Origin: an uncultured Kineosporia sp.
Lineage (GTDB): Bacteria; Actinomycetota; Actinomycetes; Actinomycetales; Kineosporiaceae
Direction of reading: 5' to 3'
Length of the DNA: 9,037 bases
Assembly (NCBI GenBank): GCA_937859855.1
Contig: CALMAR010000029.1
Location: 1 to 9,037 of the forward strand
Shown: in pieces, positions 1-6,462 of the stretch
Numbering within the stretch: the stretch's first letter is position 1
Layout of the letters: each line of letters begins with the position of its first letter
Position numbers and translations under genes: made by a program
Notes under the pieces: generated by a model
Database searches by the model: none
The model's input: only the letters and a program-made list of their open reading frames with translations
What the model was told of the DNA's origin: nothing

Positions 1-279
1 GTAAGTCGGGGAGTGCGTACGTTCGTACGCGTCCTGAGCCAGCTGGTCATCCAGGGCCTGGATCCACATGTACTCCGGACTGGTGCCCTTGCTGGTCAAC
101 GAGTCGGCGTAGAAGGTCTCGCCGTTCTTCGTCGCCAGGAAAGAGCTGTTCCACGCCTGGAACACGGTGTCCGGCGACGGAAGAGAGGTGACGGCCTGGG
201 CTGTCGAGGTTGCGAGAAGGCCGGCGGCGAGCGCCGCTACGGCAACCCCGGTGGCGAAAGTGCGGATGCTCGTCCTCAT
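1..279 (-). CDS. Secreted glycoside hydrolase, GH76-like, N-terminal fragment
   Basis: This is the first 93 codons of a gene that continues past the left edge of the window. The protein begins with an Arg-containing N-region (MRTSIR) and a hydrophobic Ala/Leu core, with a likely signal-peptidase site after AQA near residue 29, so the product is probably exported. The mature part (roughly residues 38-93) contains FQAWNSSFLA, YADSLTSKG, MWIQALDDQLAQDAYERT. The pattern of an aromatic/Ala-rich first helix followed by a W-x-QALD-x-Q-x-A-x-DAYERT helix resembles the start of GH76 (endo-alpha-1,6-mannanase family) alpha/alpha barrels; the catalytic Asp pair would lie beyond the edge. The family call is therefore an inference from a short segment, and another alpha/alpha-barrel hydrolase is possible. 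The start lies 99 bp downstream of the GH27 stop on the same strand. No clear Shine-Dalgarno is visible before the ATG. Confidence 0.6.
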   Translation of the reverse strand, partial: MRTSIRTFATGVAVAALAAGLLATSTAQAVTSLPSPDTVFQAWNSSFLATKNGETFYADSLTSKGTSPEYMWIQALDDQLAQDAYERTHSPTY

Positions 280-329
280 GAAACTGGGTCACAATCTGCG
301 AGATGTCCGGTATCGGCCGGTGGGCTTCG

Positions 330-346
330 CCGGATCGGGAGTCCGG
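330..346. repeat. Short inverted repeat between GH27 and GH76-like genes
   Basis: The arms CCGGA (330-334) and TCCGG (342-346) are separated by 7 nt. The element sits 33 bp past the GH27 stop and 50 bp before the GH76-like start. It could form a small hairpin (transcript attenuation or mRNA processing) or be an operator half-site pair. There is no T-tract, so a factor-independent terminator is not supported. Confidence 0.3.
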
Positions 347-378
347 TTGAGCAGCGCGGGTTTTGGCTAGCGGTGGTG

Positions 379-2118
379 TCAGGAGACGCGGACGCCGGCG
401 CCGAGGGTCCACTGCTGGTTCCCGGCGCCCGCGTGGCAGGGCCAGAGTTCGAGGCCGGTGCCGTTGGGGTTGGTGGCGCCGGTGACGTCGAGGCACTGCC
501 CGGATTGGACACCGGTGATCGTGCCGTTGGAGTTGATGTTCCACTGCTGGTTCTGGCCACCGTTGCAGTCGTAGATGTTGACGTGTGTGCCGGCGGCGGT
601 CTGGTTGTGCTGGGCGTCGAAGCATTTGCCCAGCACCTTCAGCGTCTTGGCCGAGGCGCTGTAGGTGATCTTCTGGTTGTTGCCGCCGTTGCAGTCCCAG
701 ACCTGGAGCTGGGTGGCGTTGACCAGGGTGCTCTTCGGGTCGTCGGCACAACGGCCGGACTGGGCGCTGGTCAGGGTGCCGCCGGTGGACACGGTGGCGG
801 TGCCGGGCGTGATCGTGAACAGGGCGGAGCCGTGCGCCGGCAACGAGCGGGAGATCGAGTCGGTCGCGGTGCCCGCGTCCGCCTGCTCCCACAGGTCACG
901 CACGGCGGCGGTGCCGGTGAAGCCCAGGTCGCTGAAGTCGGCCTTCACCGTGGCGGTGGAGTCCCCCAGGTTGAACAGGGCCACCGTGTAGCTGCCGTTC
1001 GGGTTCTTGGCCCGCCAGACCTGCTGCTTGGAGGACTGCGACAGCGGCAGCGCGGGGATGCCGGCCCGGTCGACGTTCAGCACGCTGTCGTTGGTCAGCA
1101 TCTTCAGGTCGGTGGGGTCGATGTTGGTCAGGTCCGACCCCAGCAGCAGCGGGGCGGCCGAGATGGCCCACAGCGTCATCGTGCTCTGCCGCTCGGCCGG
1201 ATTCATGCCGTCCTTGGTGCCGTTGCCCAGCTCGAGCGAGTCCGGGTCGTTCCAGCCACCCTTGCCGGCGTACGGCGCCCACGGCGGCAGCAGGGTGAAG
1301 CGGGAGGTGACGTTGTTCCAGGAGGTCAGGTTGCTGCTGCCGTACGCCTCGATGTCACCGTTGATCCGCCAGCCGTTCGCCAGCGACCTCCAGGTGTCGG
1401 CGTCGGCGATCGGCAGGCTGTTGGACAGCTCGAAGTGGATCGGGCGGCCGGACTGCCGCAGCGCGGTCGACCAAGCCCGGACGTCGGCCACGTCCGACGT
1501 GTGCACGCCGTCGATCTTCAGGTAGTCGACGCCGTAGGAGGCCAGCAGGTCGGCCCAGGAGTTGACGAACGCCTGCGCGGCGGCCGGGTTCTTCTGGTAG
1601 TCGATGAAGTACATGATCCCGCCGAAGCCACCGTAGTTCGACTCGTGGTCGGTGGTGTCCGAGACGATGTCACGGGCGTGGAACGACGTCCCCTCGATCG
1701 GGGTGTTCTGGTCGTACGCGGCCTTCGGGATGCCCGGGGTCACGTACATGCCGAACTTCTCGCCCAGACCGTGGATGTAGGAGGCCAGGTTGGCCATCCC
1801 GTCCGGGAACTTGCCCGTGTCCGGAACCCAGCGGCCGTACTGGTCGACGTTCGTGCCCGGGTTCAGATAGTAGTAGTCGTCCAGGTTGACGTACTGGAAG
1901 CCGTGGCTGACCAGGCCGGAGTCGTGCATCCCCTTCGCCTGGGCCTTGATCTTGACCTCGGTCGGGCTGTTGCGGATGAAGCTCCAACTGCTCCAACCCT
2001 CCGGCGGGATCAGGGCCAGGCCGTTGTCCTCCGCACCAGCCGGGACGGAAACCCCGACCGACGAGATCAGCAACGTCGATGTCAGCGCGACCGTTGATGC
2101 CAGCAGACGCTTCAGCAT
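379..2118 (-). CDS. Secreted GH27 alpha-galactosidase-type enzyme with C-terminal CBM13 (ricin-type lectin)
   Basis: A 579-residue exported retaining glycosidase. Residues 1-29 form a signal peptide (KRLL, hydrophobic core, PAGA before Glu30). The GH27/clan GH-D barrel spans about residues 33-355: GWSSWSF (41-47), VNLDDYYY (77-84), YLKIDG with presumed nucleophile Asp203, WRINGDIEAYGSS with presumed acid/base Asp255, and GGWNDPDSLELG (287-298). A C-terminal beta domain follows (about 356-438), then a CBM13 beta-trefoil (about 448-574) with three VWDCNGG/IYDCNGG/LWPCHAG blocks. GH27 members remove terminal alpha-galactose, but related actinobacterial enzymes act as beta-L-arabinopyranosidases, so the exact substrate is open. 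The start is set by a GAGGGGGAG ribosome site at 2121-2129. It lies 100 bp after the GH5 gene and is probably co-expressed with it. The first lectin subdomain has lost its QxW tryptophan (QKI at 482-484), while the other two keep QQW. Confidence 0.92.
   Translation of the reverse strand: MLKRLLASTVALTSTLLISSVGVSVPAGAEDNGLALIPPEGWSSWSFIRNSPTEVKIKAQAKGMHDSGLVSHGFQYVNLDDYYYLNPGTNVDQYGRWVPDTGKFPDGMANLASYIHGLGEKFGMYVTPGIPKAAYDQNTPIEGTSFHARDIVSDTTDHESNYGGFGGIMYFIDYQKNPAAAQAFVNSWADLLASYGVDYLKIDGVHTSDVADVRAWSTALRQSGRPIHFELSNSLPIADADTWRSLANGWRINGDIEAYGSSNLTSWNNVTSRFTLLPPWAPYAGKGGWNDPDSLELGNGTKDGMNPAERQSTMTLWAISAAPLLLGSDLTNIDPTDLKMLTNDSVLNVDRAGIPALPLSQSSKQQVWRAKNPNGSYTVALFNLGDSTATVKADFSDLGFTGTAAVRDLWEQADAGTATDSISRSLPAHGSALFTITPGTATVSTGGTLTSAQSGRCADDPKSTLVNATQLQVWDCNGGNNQKITYSASAKTLKVLGKCFDAQHNQTAAGTHVNIYDCNGGQNQQWNINSNGTITGVQSGQCLDVTGATNPNGTGLELWPCHAGAGNQQWTLGAGVRVS
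673..721 (-). repeat. CBM13 dispersed repeat, copy in GH27 gene
   Basis: This 49-bp segment, encoding the NATQLQVWDCNGG part of the first lectin subdomain, matches 2492-2540 in the GH5 gene with only three mismatches by hand alignment. Confidence 0.8.
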
Positions 2119-2218
2119 GACTCCCCCTCGATGATCATTGGTCTGCTCGATGATGAACTGCGAGCCGGTTCTTCGCGGAACTCGGCGGTGACGAGTCGGA
2201 TCTCAACGAGGGCTCGGG

Positions 2219-3676
2219 TCACTGCCGCACCCACTTCTGGTTCCTGCCGCCGTTGCAGGTCCAGACCGTCACCGGGGTCGAGTTCGCGGTGCTGGGCGCC
2301 GTCACATCCAGGCAGAGACCCGACTCCCGGCCGACCACCGTGCCGTCCGGCTTGAGGGTCCACTGCTGGTTGGCGCCACCGTTGCAGTCCCAGATCTGGA
2401 CCCGGATGCCTCGGGTGGTGGAGTGGCCCGGTACGTCGAGGCACTTGTTGCCGTAGACCTGCAGGCTGCCGTCGGACTGCAGCTTCCAGTCCTGGTTGGT
2501 GCCGCCGTTACAGTCCCAGACCTGGAGTTGGGTGGCGTTGGTCGTGGACCTGCCCGGCACGTCCAGGCACCGCTGAGAACTGTTTCCGCGCAGCACGTTG
2601 ACGCTGCCGGCGCCGTTGCCGGCGCCCGGATTGGTGCCGTTGCCCCAGCCCCACTGGACCCGGTCGAGCCCGGACTGGCTGGTCACTTTCAGCGAAAGGT
2701 CGGTCCCTGAGCCGCTGATCGAGGTGAGCGCACAGGACGCGTTCTCGCACGGGCCGGGTCCGACGGTCTGGTTCGTCTCCTTGACGCCGGTCCAGAGGAT
2801 TGAACCGATGCCGAGGCGACGCAGCGTGTCGGTAATACCGTAGAAGTACGACAGGTCGCGGTTCCCGTTGGCGGCGGCGTTCCAATTGACGCCGGTGGTC
2901 AGCGGGACGCCGAACTCGGTCAGCACGGCACGGTTCGCGTAGCCGCACATGTTGTTCTCGAAGTCGTTGACCCAGTCCGGTTCGCTGTTGTGAGAGTCAC
3001 CGAACATGCTGTAAATGTGAATCGAGAGCAGCGTGCCGTTGAGCCTGGAGTCACCGCCGGGCGCGCACAGATAGTTGTCGGACGAGGTTCCCGGCACGAT
3101 GATGTGGCTGCGAGCAAGGTTCGGGTAGTGCGACAGGAATCCTGCCTCGAAGTTCAGCAGGTCCGTGGTGTTGTACCCGTTGGGTTCGTTGAAGATGTCG
3201 AAGTAGAAATTGGTCCTGGTGCCGTACTTGTTGATGACGACGTCCCACATCTCGTAGAACGCCGTGGTGTCGCTGACCCGCCCACCCTGAAGCCACGGGG
3301 CGATCACGACGTTCATGCCGTTGTCCGATGCGGCGTCGTAGGCACCGATCACACTGTTCCACCAGGACGTCGACGTGGTGGCCGAGTTGATGCCGAACCG
3401 GATGGTGTTGGCGCCGAGGGCCTTGAATCCTTTGATGATCCCGACGGCCTTGTTGTACGTGGTGCTGTAGTTGTCCGCGGCGGAGAGGCCGACCGGAACG
3501 TTGGGGCCGGTGATGAAGTTGTCATCCGGGTCGGCCCAGTTGACTCCATGGAACTGGCCGATGGTGCCGGCCTGCGCCGGCGCGTCGACAGCGAGCACAC
3601 CGAGAACGCCCAACAACAAGGCGATGACGAGCCCGAAGGGCACGAGACGCCCTGATCGAGATTCCCTGATGGTCAT
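2219..3676 (-). CDS. Secreted GH5-type endo-glycosidase with C-terminal CBM13
   Basis: A 485-residue exported enzyme. Residues 1-37 look like a signal peptide with Arg in the N-region, a Leu/Val core and APAQAG at the likely cleavage site. The GH5 (clan GH-A) barrel spans about 40-310: IRFGIN with conserved Arg93, FDIFNEPNG with presumed acid/base Glu164, HIY (220-222), VLTEFG with presumed nucleophile Glu254, and ILWTG with Trp295. A Gly/Asn-rich linker (about 342-357) leads to a complete CBM13 trefoil (358-485) with three intact QxW motifs (QDW 395, QQW 437, QKW 480). GH5 enzymes cleave beta-glycosidic links in many polysaccharides. The subfamily cannot be settled by eye; endo-beta-1,6-galactanase is one candidate because actinobacterial examples pair GH5 with CBM13. 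An AAGGAG ribosome site (3683-3688) six bases before the ATG fixes the start. It is the first gene of the minus-strand cluster. Confidence 0.9.
   Translation of the reverse strand: MTIRESRSGRLVPFGLVIALLLGVLGVLAVDAPAQAGTIGQFHGVNWADPDDNFITGPNVPVGLSAADNYSTTYNKAVGIIKGFKALGANTIRFGINSATTSTSWWNSVIGAYDAASDNGMNVVIAPWLQGGRVSDTTAFYEMWDVVINKYGTRTNFYFDIFNEPNGYNTTDLLNFEAGFLSHYPNLARSHIIVPGTSSDNYLCAPGGDSRLNGTLLSIHIYSMFGDSHNSEPDWVNDFENNMCGYANRAVLTEFGVPLTTGVNWNAAANGNRDLSYFYGITDTLRRLGIGSILWTGVKETNQTVGPGPCENASCALTSISGSGTDLSLKVTSQSGLDRVQWGWGNGTNPGAGNGAGSVNVLRGNSSQRCLDVPGRSTTNATQLQVWDCNGGTNQDWKLQSDGSLQVYGNKCLDVPGHSTTRGIRVQIWDCNGGANQQWTLKPDGTVVGRESGLCLDVTAPSTANSTPVTVWTCNGGRNQKWVRQ
2492..2540 (-). repeat. CBM13 dispersed repeat, copy in GH5 gene
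   Basis: Partner of the 673-721 segment: 49 bp with three mismatches, encoding the same NATQLQVWDCNGG block in the first lectin subdomain of the GH5 enzyme. The near-identity of the DNA, including third positions, points to shared recent ancestry or gene conversion of the lectin modules. Confidence 0.8.
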
Positions 3677-3765
3677 CTGTTTCTCCTTGACACGATGGTC
3701 GTCCCAAGAGTTTCTTCACCGGCATCACGGGCCGGATGAGGTCATAGGGCAGGGGACCTCAGCCG

Positions 3766-3780
3766 CCGGGAGCGTCTCGG
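3766..3780. promoter_or_regulatory. Imperfect palindrome, possible LacI-type operator
   Basis: CCGGGAGCGTCTCGG is palindromic apart from one arm mismatch and the centre. Its GGGAGCG core resembles operators bound by actinobacterial LacI-family sugar regulators of the CebR type (TGGGAGCGCTCCCA). It lies about 90 bp upstream of the GH5 start, where such an operator would be expected for a polysaccharide-utilisation cluster. No regulator gene is present in the window, so this remains a motif match by eye. Confidence 0.3.
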
Positions 3781-3781
3781 C

Positions 3782-3813
3782 TCAGTGCAGCCTCGGGTCA
3801 GTGCAGCATCGGG
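3782..3813. repeat. 16-bp tandem direct repeat (two copies)
   Basis: Two adjacent copies of TCAGTGCAGCMTCGGG (3782-3797 and 3798-3813) differ at one base. They lie directly beside the imperfect palindrome, about 105-137 bp upstream of the GH5 start. They could be paired activator or repressor sites or a simple duplication. Confidence 0.6.
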
Positions 3814-4020
3814 GCTCGACGTCTTCGCGGGCATCGAAGCTGCCCCGACGAGACGAGCGACCACAACGACGGTGCCGCAACCACCATTCGAGCGAACATG
3901 ACTCTCCCATGAGTCCTGAGTAACCCCGACAGGAGCCACCTGCTCGAAGGTCACATATCGGGCTCTTCCGTGCGTTTCATTGTCAATATGCCACCGCTAA
4001 AGCTCTGTTACCCGCACCGT

Positions 4021-4030
4021 CCCGATCGGG
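4021..4030. repeat. 10-bp perfect palindrome
   Basis: CCCGATCGGG is perfectly self-complementary and lies between the two divergent transcription units. It is short enough to be chance in high-GC DNA; a role as an operator is possible. Confidence 0.3.
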
Positions 4031-4278
4031 GCTCCGCGGTCAGGATGTAACCAATAATCACTCTCCGTAAAGTCTGATAGATCATGGTTATGCCGGAGGG
4101 GCGAGACTGCGCGTACGGACCGCAGGGCCATGACAGGACCTGCCTGCGCAGTTGGAGGCCTGCAGACGGCGCGCCGGGGGCGCCAGGCCCGGGCGCTGAT
4201 ACCGGTAAGGGGCTTTCGTCTGGTTTTCCACCGGCTCGTCCGGCAGCATGCTCTGCGGACACCTTGCTCAGACACGGG

Positions 4279-4298
4279 CGGCCGCCGGCCGGCGGCCG
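4279..4298. promoter_or_regulatory. 20-bp perfect palindrome upstream of the protease-toxin gene
   Basis: The half-site CGGCCGCCGG (4279-4288) is followed at once by its exact reverse complement (4289-4298). The element ends 4 bp before the ribosome binding site of the gene starting at 4318. Such a site could bind a dimeric repressor or fold the leader RNA next to the ribosome site, limiting expression of a potentially toxic product. Confidence 0.5.
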
Positions 4299-4302
4299 GC
4301 CC

Positions 4303-4309
4303 AGGGGGA
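4303..4309 (+). promoter_or_regulatory. Ribosome binding site deciding the 4318 start
   Basis: AGGGGGA lies eight bases before the ATG at 4318. This favours that ATG over the in-frame ATG at 4084, which has no Shine-Dalgarno and would add 78 low-complexity residues ahead of the first membrane segment. Confidence 0.6.
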
Positions 4310-4317
4310 CCCCGCCG

Positions 4318-6429
4318 ATGCTGCTGCTGATGACCGTCGCCGCGGTGGTCTGCGTGCTGCAGCTGGCCGTTCTGGGGTCGTTCGCGCGCTCCGTTCGGAT
4401 GACCACGCTGCTGATGGCGATCGGGGTCGGCTTCTACTTCTGCGGCACCCTCGCCGTCCTGCTGCAGGTCGGATGGACCCGCGCAGTTGCTGCCGGGACC
4501 GACTGGTCTCTCGGCACGATTGTCGAAAAAGCTTCATACACAGCGGATCCGGTGATCGAGGAGGTCATCAAGCTGGTGCCGCTGGTCCTGCTCGGGTGGT
4601 GGTGGACTGCCGGCCGCCGCCAGCTGGGGCTGACCGATCATCTGCTGGCCGGAGCTGCGCTGGGAGTCGGCTTCGAGCTGTTCGAGAGCGCGTTGCGCTA
4701 CTCCACACTCCGCGCGTTGTCGCTGCACGTCTCCGGCGGCTACCTCGTGTCGGCCGGCCTGGGCGGCTCGGTCACCGTGCCGTCGCTGTGGCATTCGCTC
4801 AGTTCGTGGCAACCGGCTCCGGCAGCGTTCTCGGCCCTTCTGGCGTCGGGCGCCGACACGGTGCAGCACCTGGTGTGGACGGCGCTGGCGGCGTTCGGGC
4901 TGGGCTGGATCGCCCGCCGAAGGGGCCCGATGCGATGGCTCGGACTGACAGGCCTGATCGTGGCCTGCCTCGACCACGCCAACTACAACCTGAACGCGGC
5001 CTCCGCGGTGCCGGCGTCCCTCAAGCCGTTCTCCGAGGTCCTGACCTGGCTCGGCGGCAGGCTCCAGACCGTCATGGTGATCGCGCTGGTGGTTGCCGTG
5101 GCCGCGGATCGCCAGGTGCTCAGTCGTTGGCGTGCACGGTTTCGGGACCTCCTGCTGACCGGCGAGCCGGTGGCCATGGGTGGTGGGACGCTGACCAGCC
5201 GGGCTCTGGTCGCCGTCCCGTGGAGTACGTACACGACCTGGCGCTTCGTCCTGGCCCGGCGCGGCACCCTCTTCGGTGTAGCCGCCGACGCCGACGACCC
5301 AGACCTGCGAGCAGCGATCGCCCACGACCGAGCCCGGCTCGAGCGCGCCCGCTCCGGGCCGGCGTGGAAGGCGGCCGGCGAGCGCCTGCTGACCGGTCTG
5401 CGGCGGGCCTTGGCGCCGAAGCGCCTGCTCCGATCGCCCGCCATGATCGTCTGGTTCGTCAGCCTGATCCCCGCCCTCGCCTACCTCGTCGCCGGTGGCT
5501 TCCCGGCGACGCAGAGGCTTCAGCAGTGGATGCTCGGCGAGACCGGGCTCTGGCTCCTCGTAGGGTCTGGCCTGGCGGGGGCGGTTCTGCTCCTGTTCCA
5601 GCTGAGGTACTCGTGGACCGTGCTGCGCAGCGTCCCGCCGTCCAGCCTGCACGAGGCCCGGGTCCGGCCGCAGGAGCGGATCCTGACCGCGGCCGGGGGG
5701 CTCGTGGCGGTCGTCCCGGTCCTGCTGCTGGCCGTCGTCCACCGCACCGCTGATCGCGCGTTGGTGCAGAACCTGCACGCGCTCGACGCGCTCGGCAGCC
5801 TCTACGTCCTCGCCGGGTTGGCCCTGTTCGCAGCCGCGCTGATCTTCTTCCCGCCGTTCGCCCTGGCGGTGGCGGAGGGCGAGCTGGTGCTCGTCCCGAC
5901 CCTTACCGCCGAACTGGGCCTCGCCGCCGTCGGATCGACCGCGCTGGCGAAGACCGGAATCATGCTCAGCCAGGCCGCCGACGATGCGGGCTCGTCCGGT
6001 TCCGGGGATTCCGGCTCCAGCGGGTCGGGCGAGGCGAATGCCGCTCAGCAGCAGCGCATCGAGGAGCTGGCTCGCGACCCGGCCCACGGCGGCCGGATCA
6101 CGCCGGAATCTCGGGCCGAGGCGGAGGTCGGGGACGGCCTGGAACGCAGCGGGCAGGTCCAGGGACTGCGGCGCTCGGAGAACCCGGCCGAGGAATTCAT
6201 CGACAACGCGAACAATCACTGGGACGTCAAAGGTTTCCACAGCGAGAATGGCCGATTCAGCCTCGACAAGGCGATGCAGAGCATCTGGCGGGAGATGAAC
6301 TGGTCCCACGAGAACGTCATGCTCGACACCCGGAACCTCTCCCCGGGCGATCTGGCGCAGCTGCGTCAGGCGGTCGAGTCCGCGACCGGGCGAGGGGAGC
6401 TACCTTTGCGAGTTCTGTGGTGGCCGTGA
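4318..6429 (+). CDS. PrsW-type intramembrane metalloprotease fused to a C-terminal nuclease-like toxin domain
   Basis: A 703-residue polytopic membrane protein with the chosen start. Residues 1-265 match a PrsW-family protease: DPVIEEVIK with Glu81/Glu82/Lys85, GVGFELFES (116-124), QHLVWTALAAFGLGW with His184, and DHANYN with His220, all within membrane helices. Residues about 270-370 form a charged, probably cytosolic stretch, and at least four more helices follow (about 376-394, 410-428, 455-474, 493-519). A Ser/Gly linker (SSGSGDSGSSGSGE, 559-572) then leads to a soluble domain (about 577-703): RITPESRAEAEVG, EEFIDNANNHWDVKGF, ENVMLDTRNLS, LRVLWWP. Glu603, Asp629, Asp636 and Lys638 fit a PD-(D/E)xK nuclease layout, and the domain resembles C-terminal tips of actinobacterial polymorphic toxins. 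I infer a membrane-held toxin that can be released by proteolysis. PrsW identity is strong; nuclease activity is an inference. Confidence 0.82.
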   Translation: MLLLMTVAAVVCVLQLAVLGSFARSVRMTTLLMAIGVGFYFCGTLAVLLQVGWTRAVAAGTDWSLGTIVEKASYTADPVIEEVIKLVPLVLLGWWWTAGRRQLGLTDHLLAGAALGVGFELFESALRYSTLRALSLHVSGGYLVSAGLGGSVTVPSLWHSLSSWQPAPAAFSALLASGADTVQHLVWTALAAFGLGWIARRRGPMRWLGLTGLIVACLDHANYNLNAASAVPASLKPFSEVLTWLGGRLQTVMVIALVVAVAADRQVLSRWRARFRDLLLTGEPVAMGGGTLTSRALVAVPWSTYTTWRFVLARRGTLFGVAADADDPDLRAAIAHDRARLERARSGPAWKAAGERLLTGLRRALAPKRLLRSPAMIVWFVSLIPALAYLVAGGFPATQRLQQWMLGETGLWLLVGSGLAGAVLLLFQLRYSWTVLRSVPPSSLHEARVRPQERILTAAGGLVAVVPVLLLAVVHRTADRALVQNLHALDALGSLYVLAGLALFAAALIFFPPFALAVAEGELVLVPTLTAELGLAAVGSTALAKTGIMLSQAADDAGSSGSGDSGSSGSGEANAAQQQRIEELARDPAHGGRITPESRAEAEVGDGLERSGQVQGLRRSENPAEEFIDNANNHWDVKGFHSENGRFSLDKAMQSIWREMNWSHENVMLDTRNLSPGDLAQLRQAVESATGRGELPLRVLWWP

Positions 6430-6450
6430 CGATGGTGCCTGAGGCTAGGA

Positions 6451-6457
6451 GCGGAGG
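6451..6457 (+). promoter_or_regulatory. Ribosome binding site for the TTG-started pentapeptide gene
   Basis: GCGGAGG ends five bases before the TTG at 6463. The frame has no ATG or GTG between the preceding in-frame TGA (6427-6429) and this point, so the TTG with its strong Shine-Dalgarno decides the start. Confidence 0.7.
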
Positions 6458-6462
6458 TTCCC

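Larger units (their letters stand above)
3677..4317. other. Divergent intergenic region with probable control sites
   Basis: These 641 bp separate the minus-strand hydrolase cluster from the plus-strand protease-toxin gene and should hold promoters for both. I see no convincing gene. An open frame continues upstream of the chosen plus-strand start from an ATG at 4084, but its translation is Pro/Gly/Arg-rich low-complexity sequence with no ribosome site. Visible elements are an imperfect palindrome (3766-3780), a 16-bp tandem repeat (3782-3813), GACTC/GAGTC arms (3900-3915), a 10-bp palindrome (4021-4030) and a 20-bp palindrome (4279-4298). I could not identify a good -35/-10 pair: a TTGTCA at 3980-3985 has no matching -10 at normal spacing. 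Confidence 0.6.

Noticed and set aside
13..2097. Long plus-strand open frame (694 codons) opposite the GH27 and GH76-like genes
   Set aside because: It is a GC-rich antisense shadow: Val/Gly/Arg-rich, with no family motifs, covering clearly real minus-strand genes with ribosome sites and signal peptides.
3686..3691. TTGACA resembling a plus-strand -35 box
   Set aside because: It overlaps the GH5 ribosome binding site on the other strand, is over 600 bp from the plus-strand gene and has no -10 partner.
3742..3954. Minus-strand 70-codon open frame upstream of the GH5 gene
   Set aside because: It has no ribosome site or recognisable motif and overlaps the probable operator and tandem repeat; it is more likely leader or promoter DNA.
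4084..4317. N-terminal extension of the protease-toxin gene from an ATG at 4084
   Set aside because: There is no ribosome site, the residues are low-complexity Pro/Gly/Arg, and it includes the 20-bp palindrome; the ATG at 4318 has AGGGGGA and begins directly with a membrane segment.
4248..5753. Plus-strand open frame (501 codons) in another frame over the protease gene
   Set aside because: It is an out-of-frame shadow, rich in Arg/Gly/Ala, with no recognisable domain.
4534..6309. Minus-strand open frame (591 codons) opposite the protease-toxin gene
   Set aside because: Its composition is dominated by Arg/Gly/Gln/Pro with no hydrophobic core, and the plus strand has complete PrsW motifs and membrane segments.
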